Positions 1 through 7,053 of a DNA stretch of 9,898 bases are shown here, piece by piece (within the stretch, counting starts at the first letter, position 1; each line of letters starts with the position of its first letter). A program made the position numbers and the translations under genes. This DNA comes from Zoogloeaceae bacterium (lineage in GTDB: Bacteria; Pseudomonadota; Gammaproteobacteria; Burkholderiales; Rhodocyclaceae). Under the pieces are notes generated by a model, which saw only the letters and a program-made list of their open reading frames with translations, was not told where the DNA came from and did not search any database. The DNA lies in contig JAIRZG010000114.1 of assembly GCA_031267345.1 (NCBI GenBank), positions 1 through 9,898 on the forward strand, read 5' to 3'.

Positions 1-1910
1 CGGCAATCGAGGCCGCGCTTGCCGCAGTTGACGCCGGTAGCGCGCAACTGCAAGGCGCGATCATCGACAGCCAGATCCAGTTTCGTCCCCGGCGGCAACT
101 GGTCGTCCAGCTTGCCGACGCGAGCGGCGCGATCACCCTGCGCTTTCTCAACTTTTATCCCAACCAGCAGGCCGCGCTCGCCGTGGGCAATCTGGTGCGT
201 TGCGTGGGCGAAATCCGCCAGGGTCATTTCGGCGCGGAAATGGTGCATCCGCGCTTTCGCGTCGTCCTGCCCGACACGCCGCTGCCGGAAACCCTGACGC
301 CCGTTTATCCCACCACTGCCGGACTGGCGCAATCGGCATTGGTGAAACTCATCGACCAGGCGATTGCCCAAACGCCTTTGAACGAGACGCTGACCGCCGA
401 CTTTCTCGTCCGCGCAAAACTGCCGACGCTGTGGGAAGCCCTCACTTTTTTGCATCACCCGCCCGCCCACACGGCGGCGCAGCCGCTTGCCACGCGCCAG
501 CATCCGGCCTGGCGGCGCGTCAAACTGGATGAACTGCTGGCGCAGCAAATTTCCTTGCGTCAGGCGTATCGGGCGCGGCGCGAAATCGGCGCGCCGCGTT
601 TCGTCGTCGACGGCAAGCTCGCCGCCGCCCTCATTCGCCAATTGCCCTTTCAACTCACCACCGCCCAAAGCCGCGTCAGCGCCGAAATCCGCGCCGATCT
701 GGAAGCGCCGTATCCCATGCAGCGTCTGCTGCAAGGCGATGTCGGCGCGGGCAAGACGCTGGTGGCGGCGCTTGCCGTCTGTCAGGCGGTGGAATCCGGC
801 TGGCAGGCGGCGTTCATGGCTCCGACCGAAATTCTCGCCGAGCAGCATTATCTGAAGCTTTTCGACTGGTTCAAGCCGCTGGGCGTGGAAGTCGCCTGGC
901 TCACTGGCAGCCTCAAGGGCAAGGCGCGCGAAGCGCAGCTTGTCGCCGCGCGCACGGCAGGTCTGGTCGTCGGCACGCACGCCCTGATTCAGGAAGGCGT
1001 TGATTATGCGCGTCTGGCGCTGGTCATCATTGACGAGCAACACCGCTTCGGCGTCCAGCAACGCCTTGCCCTGCGCCAGAAGGGAAAAACGTCGCATCAA
1101 TTGATGATGTCCGCCACGCCCATCCCGCGCACCCTGGCGATGAGCTACTGCGCCGATCTGGATGTTTCCACCCTGGACGAACTCCCGCCGGGGCGCGCGC
1201 CCATCCACACCCGCTTGATGCGCGACGGGCGCCGTGAAGAAGTCATGGCTTACGTGCGTAAAAAGGTGAGCGTCGGACAACAGGTGTATTGGGTCTGCCC
1301 GCTGATTGAAGAATCCGAAAGCCTGCAACTCAAAACCGCGCTGGAAACCCATGCCTGGCTGACGGAAGCCCTGCCGGAACTGAGCACAGGTCTGGTGCAT
1401 GGTCGTCTGAAAAGCGCCGAAAAACAGGCGGTGATGGCGGAATTTGTTGCCGGAAAAGTGGATTTGCTGGTGGCGACTACCGTGATTGAAGTCGGCGTGG
1501 ATGTGCCCAACGCCAGCCTGATGGTCATCGAACACGCCGAACGCTTCGGGCTTGCCCAACTGCACCAGTTACGCGGTCGGGTCGGACGCGGCGCAGCGGA
1601 GAGTAGTTGTGTCCTGCTCTACGCCGAACCGCTTTCGCAACTGGCGCGCGCGCGCCTGAAAATCATCTTTGAACACAGCGACGGCTTTGAAATCGCCCGT
1701 CAGGATTTGTGCTTGCGCGGCCCCGGCGAATTCATCGGCAGTCGCCAGAGCGGCCTGCCCCTCTTGAAATACGCCGACCTGGAAACCGACCCTGACCTCG
1801 TGGAAACCGCTCGCGCCCTCGCCGAAACCCTGCTCGCCCAGTTCCCCGAACAAGCCGCCCAAACCCGCGAACGCTGGCTGGGCGGCAAGGAATCCTTGCT
1901 GAAAGCGTAA
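1..1910 (+). CDS. recG: ATP-dependent DNA helicase RecG (5' end cut by window)
   Basis: RecG is the monomeric superfamily 2 translocase that remodels stalled replication forks and branch-migrates Holliday junctions. The frame is open from the window edge (first full codon at 3) to TAA at 1908-1910, giving 635 visible residues. Family members are about 690, so roughly 50 N-terminal residues lie outside. Visible residues ~15-100 match the OB-fold wedge domain (ITLRFLNF, then GAEMVHPRFRV). Walker A is GDVGAGKT (735-758), the Walker B/DEQH box is at 1032-1043, motif III is SATPIPR from 1110, and motif VI is GRVGRG (1575-1592). The C-terminal region has the RecG-type GPGEFIGSRQSG stretch. A GTG at 183 could be mistaken for the start, but it falls inside the wedge domain. 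The gene converges with the permease operon, 146 bp away. I see no good plus-strand terminator after it. Identification is secure. Confidence 0.97.
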   Translation, partial: AIEAALAAVDAGSAQLQGAIIDSQIQFRPRRQLVVQLADASGAITLRFLNFYPNQQAALAVGNLVRCVGEIRQGHFGAEMVHPRFRVVLPDTPLPETLTPVYPTTAGLAQSALVKLIDQAIAQTPLNETLTADFLVRAKLPTLWEALTFLHHPPAHTAAQPLATRQHPAWRRVKLDELLAQQISLRQAYRARREIGAPRFVVDGKLAAALIRQLPFQLTTAQSRVSAEIRADLEAPYPMQRLLQGDVGAGKTLVAALAVCQAVESGWQAAFMAPTEILAEQHYLKLFDWFKPLGVEVAWLTGSLKGKAREAQLVAARTAGLVVGTHALIQEGVDYARLALVIIDEQHRFGVQQRLALRQKGKTSHQLMMSATPIPRTLAMSYCADLDVSTLDELPPGRAPIHTRLMRDGRREEVMAYVRKKVSVGQQVYWVCPLIEESESLQLKTALETHAWLTEALPELSTGLVHGRLKSAEKQAVMAEFVAGKVDLLVATTVIEVGVDVPNASLMVIEHAERFGLAQLHQLRGRVGRGAAESSCVLLYAEPLSQLARARLKIIFEHSDGFEIARQDLCLRGPGEFIGSRQSGLPLLKYADLETDPDLVETARALAETLLAQFPEQAAQTRERWLGGKESLLKA

Positions 1911-1915
1911 CCCGA

Positions 1916-1929
1916 GGTCAGATGTCAGG
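1916..1929 (+). repeat. Short GGTCAGA-type repeat, downstream copy
   Basis: GGTCAGATGTCAGG lies six bases after the recG stop. It matches 4441-4454 (GGTCAGAGGTCAGG) at 13 of 14 positions in the same orientation. Both read as back-to-back 7-bp units. The two copies sit in the gaps bounding the permease operon. Function unknown. Confidence 0.5.
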
Positions 1930-1972
1930 CGATTCGCCGCGCCCCTTGCCGTCGCTGGCGCGGCGCATTGGT

Positions 1973-2001
1973 AAAAAAATCATTCCCGCGCAAGCGGGTG
2001 A
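1973..2001 (-). terminator. Probable terminator of the permease operon
   Basis: Read on the minus strand, TCA-CCCGC, loop TTGC, GCGGG-AA-TGA forms an eight-pair stem with a two-base AA bulge, followed directly by seven T (plus-strand A tract 1973-1979). The perfect core is CCCGC (1985-1989) and GCGGG (1994-1998). It lies about 55 bp past the stop of the second permease gene. Read on the plus strand the hairpin has no T tract, so it should not stop recG efficiently. The core also resembles the ATTCCCGCG...GCGGG intergenic repeats common in proteobacteria, so it may be a decayed repeat recruited as a terminator. Confidence 0.5.
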
Positions 2002-2056
2002 GGGAGCATCCTGTTCAGGCGTCAGAAAAGAAGTTGCCGCTGTCTGAAGGGGGGGG

Positions 2057-3442
2057 TTATTGCTGTCCGGAAGTATTGTCCGCAAAGACATTACGCAGGG
2101 CGTCGGCGAGGAGATTGGCGCAGAGGACGAGGACAAGCATGAAGGTGAAGGCGGTGGCGAGCGACCACCAGACGGCAGGTTCGCGCGAGAGTTCCATGCG
2201 GGCGTTGTTGATCATGGAGCCGAAACTCATCATGGCGGGATCGACGCCAATGCCAATATAGGAGAGCACGGCTTCGGTCAGCACCAGCGCGGAAAAATCC
2301 ATGACCAGCGCAATGATCACCAGATGCATGAGATTGGGCAACAGATGGCGCGTGATGATGCGTCCGGAAGAAACGCCAAAGGCGCGCGCGGCCTGGATGT
2401 AATCAAGTTCCCTGAGTTTCAGCGTCTCGCCGCGCAGGAGGCGGGCGAGTCCTGTCCAACTGGTGACGCCTAGAATGAAGCAGAGCGCGACCAGGCGCAG
2501 GTCGGCGCGTTCGGCGGCGGTGGCGAACCATTCGGAATGGGTATCGATGATCACCTGCATCATCAGCACGGCGGCGGCGATCAAGAGTACGCCGGGGATG
2601 GAATTGAGCACGGTGTATACATATTGTATGAGGTCGTCCGCCCAGCCGCGAAAGTATCCGGCGACAATGCCCAGGAAAATGGCCAGCGGCACCATGATGA
2701 GGGTCGTGACCAATCCAATCACCAATGCCGTGCGTATGCTTTTCAGCGCCTGATACAGCACGTCCTGTCCGACCTTGTCCGTGCCGAAAACGTGGTAGTC
2801 GGCGGCGAGAAAAGCAATGGGCAGGGCGAAAAGCAGGAAGACGCCAAGCGCGTACAACACGCCCTGCCAGGCAAAGCCGGGTGCGCCAGCGGGGCGTCGC
2901 TGGCGATGTCCCGCCAGCGCCATTTTTAGAAGGCCGAACAGCAACGCCGCCAGCACGACGCCCTGCGCGGCGCGTAGCAGCAGGTCGCGCGCGTGTCCGG
3001 ATTCATCCGCAAGATGCGCGCCGCCGTAAGCGAGACGGGGATAATCCTGCGTCACGCCGTTTGGCGTTTCTTCGGTTTCCATGGTGGACAGCCGGATGGC
3101 GAGCGGCGCGGAATAGGTTCTTTCGTGTTGTTCGCGCAGGTCGAAGAGCAGGGCGTCCAGCAGGGATCGTACTTCAACGGCATAATGGGTGACGTTTGGC
3201 GTTTCGTTCGCCGCCGGATTTTCTTCAAGGCGCGGGCGGTAGTGCAGGGAATCCAGAAGCCCGATCAGCAAAAAGACGCAGAGGATTGTCGTCGTGCCGG
3301 TAGCGACGGGATTTCTGCCCAGCCGCGCCCAGGCGCGACGCAGATGTTCGGCGCGGGTGGAACAGGCGCCCAGTCCGATGGCGGCAAAGGCCAGCAGCCA
3401 GAGCAACAGGTCAGACCAGAGCAGGACGGGTTGAAAATTCAT
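2057..3442 (-). CDS. ABC transporter permease, OppC/DppC/YejE type, with enlarged N-terminal region
   Basis: This is an inner-membrane permease subunit of a peptide/nickel-type ABC importer. Residues ~220-455 form the usual MetI-like half: GTDKVGQD (220-227) begins the conserved block, and the ATPase-contacting EAA loop is DYIQAARAFG...HLLPN (347-370), amid several hydrophobic segments. The protein is 461 aa against about 300 for typical OppC/DppC. The excess is N-terminal: hydrophobic segments near 10-25 and 50-65, a soluble stretch at ~66-155, and further segments near 158-176 and 193-213 before the conserved block. The ATG at 3442 overlaps the TGA of the preceding permease gene as ATGA, which implies translational coupling. 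No ATPase or binding protein gene is adjacent, so the substrate is not identified. A tract of eight C on the coding strand follows the TAA stop directly. Confidence 0.9.
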   Translation of the reverse strand: MNFQPVLLWSDLLLWLLAFAAIGLGACSTRAEHLRRAWARLGRNPVATGTTTILCVFLLIGLLDSLHYRPRLEENPAANETPNVTHYAVEVRSLLDALLFDLREQHERTYSAPLAIRLSTMETEETPNGVTQDYPRLAYGGAHLADESGHARDLLLRAAQGVVLAALLFGLLKMALAGHRQRRPAGAPGFAWQGVLYALGVFLLFALPIAFLAADYHVFGTDKVGQDVLYQALKSIRTALVIGLVTTLIMVPLAIFLGIVAGYFRGWADDLIQYVYTVLNSIPGVLLIAAAVLMMQVIIDTHSEWFATAAERADLRLVALCFILGVTSWTGLARLLRGETLKLRELDYIQAARAFGVSSGRIITRHLLPNLMHLVIIALVMDFSALVLTEAVLSYIGIGVDPAMMSFGSMINNARMELSREPAVWWSLATAFTFMLVLVLCANLLADALRNVFADNTSGQQ

Positions 3443-4422
3443 TTTTTGCCGAATTGTATGCGTGGATCGACCAGCGTGTAGGAAATGTCGGTCAGGATGA
3501 GGCCGATGATATACAGTGCGGAACCGATGAAAACCATGGAACGCACCACGGAAAAATCCTGCGCGTTGATGGCGTCTATGGTGTAGCTCCCCAGGCCGGG
3601 AATGCCGAAAAAGGATTCAGTGAGCAGGGAACCCATGAACAGCAAAGGGATCAACGCGACGACGCCGGTCAGGATGGGAATCAGGGCGTTACGGAGGATG
3701 TGCCGGAAAAATACCCGCGTCTCCGGCAATCCCTTGGCGCGGGCGGTGCGCACGTAATCCTTGTTGACCTCCTCCAGAAAAAAAGTGCGATACCAGCGGG
3801 TCGACGCGCCCACGCCGCCGACCACGCCGATCAGCACGGGCAGGATGAGAAATCGCCAGTTGTCCAGTCCTTCGCCGAAGCCGGAAATCGGCACGAGCCG
3901 CCAGACCTTGGCGAACAGGAATTGTCCGCCGATGATGTAAAACAGACTGGAAATGGACATCAGCAATACGCAGATCACCACGCCCCAAAAGTCCAGCGTC
4001 GTGGCGCGAAAAAAGGCGAGCGTCAGGGCCAGGCAGATGGCGACAAAGAGCGTCAGGGTAAAAGTCGGCACGGCGATGGCGAGCGACGGCCCCATGCGCG
4101 TGGCAATTTCGCGGGCGATGTCGCGCCCGTCCTCGGCGCGTCCAAAATCGCCAATGAACATGCGCGCCGATTTTTGCGAGAAGATGGTGCGCGTGAGCTT
4201 GTCCGTTCCCGCAGCGTTCGCGTTCCAGAACAGCGGCAGGTCATAGCCGCGTTCGGCTTTCCATTTGTGGATGGCGTCCGCCGTCACATGCTTGACGCCC
4301 AATTGCATTCGCGCCATGTCGTCCGGCGTATTGACCAGGAAGAACAGGGCAAAGGTCAGAAGATTGACGCCGATCAGAATCGGGACGGCGTACAGCAGGC
4401 GGCGCAGCAGGTAGGCTAACAT
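3439..4422 (-). CDS. ABC transporter permease, OppB/DppB/YejB type
   Basis: This is the first gene of a two-gene operon and encodes the B-type permease that pairs with the C-type subunit downstream. At 327 aa it has normal family length. The N-terminus (MLAYLLRRLLYAVP...) is the typical signal-anchor-like first membrane segment of DppB/OppB proteins. The EAA loop is DYVRTARAKGLPETRVFF followed by RNALIPI (about 222-250), and the C-terminus carries DISYTLVDPRI (312-322), a hallmark of this family. Hydrophobic segments lie near 10-30, 113-135, 147-170, 191-207, 250-268 and 297-312. The ATG at 4422 is the only sensible start; the upstream ribosome binding site is weak. The divergent neighbour is serB and the other side is convergent recG, so this pair stands alone. 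Peptide-like substrates are usual for the family, but nothing here proves the substrate. Confidence 0.92.
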   Translation of the reverse strand: MLAYLLRRLLYAVPILIGVNLLTFALFFLVNTPDDMARMQLGVKHVTADAIHKWKAERGYDLPLFWNANAAGTDKLTRTIFSQKSARMFIGDFGRAEDGRDIAREIATRMGPSLAIAVPTFTLTLFVAICLALTLAFFRATTLDFWGVVICVLLMSISSLFYIIGGQFLFAKVWRLVPISGFGEGLDNWRFLILPVLIGVVGGVGASTRWYRTFFLEEVNKDYVRTARAKGLPETRVFFRHILRNALIPILTGVVALIPLLFMGSLLTESFFGIPGLGSYTIDAINAQDFSVVRSMVFIGSALYIIGLILTDISYTLVDPRIQFGKK

Positions 4423-4440
4423 CGGGAATCCGGAAGCGGG

Positions 4441-4468
4441 GGTCAGAGGTCAGGGATCAGAGATTGGA
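4441..4468 (+). repeat. Degenerate 7-bp tandem repeat upstream of the permease operon
   Basis: The stretch reads as four consecutive 7-bp units: GGTCAGA, GGTCAGG, GATCAGA, GATTGGA. It lies between the divergent permease operon and serB. The first two units match 1916-1929 at 13 of 14 positions. It could be a small mobile or slippage-derived repeat, or a direct-repeat regulator site. The sequence does not decide between these. Confidence 0.5.
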
Positions 4469-4512
4469 CAAGGTGCGTGGATTTTACTGTGTTGCTGGTT
4501 TTTCAGGATGGG

Positions 4513-4518
4513 TAGAAT
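4513..4518 (+). promoter_or_regulatory. Candidate -10 box for serB
   Basis: TAGAAT matches the sigma-70 -10 consensus at five of six positions. A weaker -35 candidate, TTGCTG (4492-4497), stands 15 bp upstream, which is short. If used, transcription would begin near 4525, at or just before the first ATG of serB (4527). That favours either a leaderless message or initiation at the in-frame ATG 4551. Confidence 0.4.
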
Positions 4519-4526
4519 AGCGCGTT

Positions 4527-5399
4527 ATGGTGTTGTTGGATTTTTGCGTGATGAATGCGGGTGATCTGATTTTGCAGGGCGAGGCGTTGTCGGCGGACTT
4601 GCTGGGAAAGGCGCGGGCGACGACGGGGGCGCAGCGGATTTTGCCGTGTCCGCCGCAAGCGGCGCGACTGACGGGCGCGACGCGCGGCGCAGCCTTTGAC
4701 GCCCTGATTCCCGCCATCGAAGCAGAACGGGCGGACTGGGCTTTCATGCCTGCCGGAGCGCGGTTGTCGGATTATCGTCTGATTGCTTTTGACATGGATT
4801 CCACCCTGATCACCATCGAGTGCATCGACGAGCTGGCGGATTTCGCGGGCAAAAAATCCGAGGTGGCGGCGGTGACGGAAGCCGCCATGCGAGGCGATAT
4901 GGATTATCCGGAAAGCCTGCGCCGACGGCTGGCCCTGCTCGTCGGACTGGATATCCGCGTGTTGGCGCAGGTGTATGCCGAACGTCTGCGCCTCTCGCCA
5001 GGGGCGCGCGAATTGTTAACGGCGGCGCAGGCGGCGGGGTTACGCACAGTGCTGCTTTCCGGCGGCTTCACCTATTTTACCGAGCGTCTCCGCATCGAAC
5101 TGGGTTTTGATTTCGCCACCTCCAACGAACTGGAAATCGCGGGCGGCAAAATGACCGGACGGGTGGTGGGCGAGATTGTCGACGCCGAGGTCAAGGCCGG
5201 ACAGTTGCGGCGTCTGCGACAGGAGCAGGGCTTGCGACGGGAACAGGTGATCGCCGTGGGCGATGGCGCGAACGATTTGCGGATGATGGCGGAGGCCGGG
5301 CTTTCCGTGGCCTATCACGCCAAACCCGCTACCCGCGCCAAGGCGGATGTGGCGCTCAATTTTTGCGGACTGGACGGATTGTTGCGGCTCTTTGTTTGA
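4527..5399 (+). CDS. serB: Phosphoserine phosphatase SerB
   Basis: SerB hydrolyses phosphoserine to serine, the last step of serine biosynthesis, in the cytoplasm. HAD-superfamily motifs are complete: motif I FDMDSTLI with nucleophile D89 and general acid D91, motif II LSGG (S178), motif III lysine K223, and motif IV VGDGANDL (D246, D250). Residues ECIDELADFAG after motif I form the SerB-specific cap start. An N-terminal region of about 80 residues precedes the catalytic domain, as in other proteobacterial SerB proteins. The frame allows starts at 4527 (290 aa) or 4551 (MNAGDLILQG..., 282 aa). Neither has a clear Shine-Dalgarno, and the promoter position makes 4551 attractive. The gene is divergent from the permease operon and 148 bp ahead of the phasin. 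Only a weak hairpin follows it. Confidence 0.95.
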   Translation: MVLLDFCVMNAGDLILQGEALSADLLGKARATTGAQRILPCPPQAARLTGATRGAAFDALIPAIEAERADWAFMPAGARLSDYRLIAFDMDSTLITIECIDELADFAGKKSEVAAVTEAAMRGDMDYPESLRRRLALLVGLDIRVLAQVYAERLRLSPGARELLTAAQAAGLRTVLLSGGFTYFTERLRIELGFDFATSNELEIAGGKMTGRVVGEIVDAEVKAGQLRRLRQEQGLRREQVIAVGDGANDLRMMAEAGLSVAYHAKPATRAKADVALNFCGLDGLLRLFV

Positions 5400-5547
5400 A
5401 GAAGGCGGCAAGAGCGTTCCGGGCGCAGCGAACATTTTTCAATGATCCTGTATTTTTTGCTAGGAATTTTCCGAATGCGTTTGTTATCATCTAATTGTCG
5501 CATCAAATAATTTCCCATCCACATCTTTTCGTACAAAAGGAGAACCC
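5400..5547 (+). promoter_or_regulatory. AT-rich leader of the phasin gene with strong ribosome binding site
   Basis: The 148-bp gap turns clearly AT-rich from about 5433, unlike the GC-rich coding DNA around it, as expected for a promoter region. TATCAT (5485-5490) and AAATAA (5505-5510, with TTGTTA at 5482-5487, spacing 17) are possible sigma-70 elements, but neither is convincing. AAGGAGA (5537-5543) is a near-ideal Shine-Dalgarno placed for ATG 5548, which suits an abundant granule-coat protein. Confidence 0.5.
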
Positions 5548-6141
5548 ATGACCAGCAAGAAATCCGAACAAATCGTCGCCATCGGCAACGCTAACGCAGA
5601 AGCACTGCTCTCTATGGCGCGCAGGGCGCTGGATAGCATCGAAAAACTGGCGGCGCTCAATTTCAATACCATCCGTGAAGGCATCCACGATGGCGCGAAA
5701 GGCGCCGAGGCGCTGACGGCGACCAAGGATCCCAAGGAACTGCTTTCCGTGCAGTCCGCCATCACCGCGCCCAGCCTGGACAATGTGCGTAATTTCTACC
5801 ACAACGCCTATGACGTGCTGCTGGAAGCGCAACGCGGCATTACGGAAGTGATGGAGTCGCATTACCGTACCCTGTCCGAAGGCGCGGAAAACGTTATCGA
5901 AGAAACCAAGAGCAAGATGCCTGCGGGCGGCGATATTTTCGCCTCCACGATGAAGTCCCTGTTGCAGGCCAATTCCGAAGCGTTTGATCGCCTGAACTTC
6001 ATGGCGCAACAAGCGGTTCAGATTGCCGACAGCAACATGAAGACCCTTGCCGCCAGCATCGGCGGCGCCAGCAACAAGGTTGCGTCCGCTACCGCCAAGG
6101 CGGCGGGCAGCGCCACCAAAAAGGCCGCTTCCAAAGCCTGA
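5548..6141 (+). CDS. phaP: Phasin family protein (PHA granule-associated)
   Basis: Phasins coat polyhydroxyalkanoate granules in the cytoplasm and control granule number and size. The 197-aa product is hydrophilic and predicted to be almost wholly helical. It starts MTSKKSEQIVAIGNANAEAL and carries the phasin-type pattern of repeated amphipathic helices (ALDSIEKLAALNFNTIREG, then VRNFYHNAYDVLLEAQRGI and MAQQAVQIADSNMKTLA). The last ~25 residues are an Ala/Lys-rich tail (ATAKAAGSATKKAASKA). There is no signal peptide or membrane segment. Start choice is firm because AAGGAGA lies just before the ATG. The gene is transcribed alone and ends at a strong terminator. No PHA synthase or PhaR regulator gene is in the window, as is common because several phasin paralogues are usually scattered. 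The paralogue number cannot be assigned. Confidence 0.9.
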   Translation: MTSKKSEQIVAIGNANAEALLSMARRALDSIEKLAALNFNTIREGIHDGAKGAEALTATKDPKELLSVQSAITAPSLDNVRNFYHNAYDVLLEAQRGITEVMESHYRTLSEGAENVIEETKSKMPAGGDIFASTMKSLLQANSEAFDRLNFMAQQAVQIADSNMKTLAASIGGASNKVASATAKAAGSATKKAASKA

Positions 6142-6161
6142 GCGCTTCGGCTTCTTCCATA

Positions 6162-6192
6162 AAAAAGGCGACGTTAAAAATGTCGCCTTTTT
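6162..6192. terminator. Strong bidirectional intrinsic terminator
   Basis: AAAAAGGCGAC (6162-6172) pairs perfectly with GTCGCCTTTTT (6182-6192). The loop can add two A-T pairs and a G-T pair. The T run lies on the 3' side for the plus strand, and the A run gives an equivalent T run for the minus strand. It sits 20 bp after the phasin stop and 20 bp beyond the aldolase-like gene's stop, so it can serve both convergent genes. Confidence 0.9.
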
Positions 6193-6212
6193 CTTGCGTG
6201 GGGCTGTCCGGT

Positions 6213-6989
6213 TCAGTTCCGATACCCCGGCAATTCCCGATCCAGTCGCCGCAGGAGCGCAGTCCATTCGCGTTTGCCGGCGGGCAAAAAGCTGGACTGA
6301 TCGCCCGTGATGATCCTGGCTTGTTGCGCGCCGCGTTCGATGACCTGCGGCGGTAATTGTTGCAGAGGGACACCGGCGGATTGCGCGGCGAGCTGGAAGC
6401 GGCAGGCACGTTCAACCCGCCAGATGCGGGAGAAGGCTTCCGGCATGTTGCGACCGATGCTCAACGTACCGTGGTTTCTCAGGATCAGATTGTGTCTGTC
6501 GCCCAGGTCGGAGAGGATGCTTTGCCGTTCCGATTTGTCCAGCACCACGCCCTGAAAATCGTGATAGGCCACGTCCTGCAAAATCATCAGCGCCATTTGC
6601 GTCAGCGGCAAAAGACCGCCCGCCTGACAGGAAACGGCGACGCCTTCTTTTGAATGCAGGTGAATGACGGCTTCGGCTTCCGGTGTGCCGGTAGCGTGAA
6701 TCGCGCCGTGAATCACCGTTCCGGCAGGGTTGAGATCGCCCTTGCCGCCGTGTGGGTTGCCGATGACCTGACCTTCCAGATCGACTTCCAGAATGTCGGA
6801 GGCGGCGACTTCGTCGAACAGGAGGCCGAGCGGATTGACCAGATAACGGTCGCTACGTCCGGGTACGCGGATGGAAATGTGCGTCGCCAGCAAATCGGTC
6901 CAGCCGAACAGATGGGTCAACCGACAGGCGGCGGCAAGTTCGACGCGGGCGGCGTTGGCGGCGTCGGATGTGGTGATGTCTGTGCTCAT
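6213..6989 (-). CDS. Class II aldolase/adducin family protein
   Basis: This 258-aa cytoplasmic protein has the class II aldolase/adducin fold of fuculose-phosphate aldolase and ribulose-phosphate epimerase. The zinc-binding HLH is visible (H110, H112), with a likely third ligand in RNHG (H173). The N-terminal block FGWTDLLATHISIRVPG and YLVNPLGLLFDEVAASDI is typical of the adducin-like branch. By alignment from memory, the position of the catalytic glutamate of FucA (four residues before H94) is G90 here (NPAGTVIH), so standard aldolase chemistry is doubtful. The start at 6989 is chosen because AAGGA (6996-7000) lies six bases before it. The frame stays open to 7271, but that extension overlaps the preceding gene and is not protein-like. 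The gene follows the Bug receptor gene by 64 bp and is probably cotranscribed with it. Substrate unknown. Confidence 0.88.
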   Translation of the reverse strand: MSTDITTSDAANAARVELAAACRLTHLFGWTDLLATHISIRVPGRSDRYLVNPLGLLFDEVAASDILEVDLEGQVIGNPHGGKGDLNPAGTVIHGAIHATGTPEAEAVIHLHSKEGVAVSCQAGGLLPLTQMALMILQDVAYHDFQGVVLDKSERQSILSDLGDRHNLILRNHGTLSIGRNMPEAFSRIWRVERACRFQLAAQSAGVPLQQLPPQVIERGAQQARIITGDQSSFLPAGKREWTALLRRLDRELPGYRN

Positions 6990-6995
6990 GTGAAT

Positions 6996-7000
6996 TCCTT
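6996..7000 (-). promoter_or_regulatory. Ribosome binding site fixing the aldolase-like start
   Basis: On the minus strand AAGGA stands six bases before the ATG at 6989. It supports the 258-aa product over the longer open frame that runs back into the receptor gene. Confidence 0.75.
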
Positions 7001-7053
7001 TGCAGCGGTTAATGAAAAAAGGCTTTGCCGGATTGTGCAGGCAGCGCGCAAAT

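Noticed and set aside
2060..3192. Several plus-strand open frames opposite the C-type permease
   Set aside because: They overlap each other and a well-supported minus-strand gene, and none shows a domain.
3454..4419. A 321-codon plus-strand open frame lying opposite the B-type permease
   Set aside because: Its product is rich in Q, G, H and D with no recognisable domain, and the minus strand encodes a clear permease with EAA loop and membrane segments. It is an antisense shadow of GC-rich coding DNA.
5416..5438. Possible serB terminator: GTTC/GAAC hairpin followed by five T
   Set aside because: Only four base pairs with a ten-base loop; too weak to annotate as a terminator.
5503..6267. A 254-codon minus-strand open frame opposite the phasin
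   Set aside because: It runs across the strong terminator and the phasin ribosome binding site, and its product has no family features. The plus-strand phasin explains the region.
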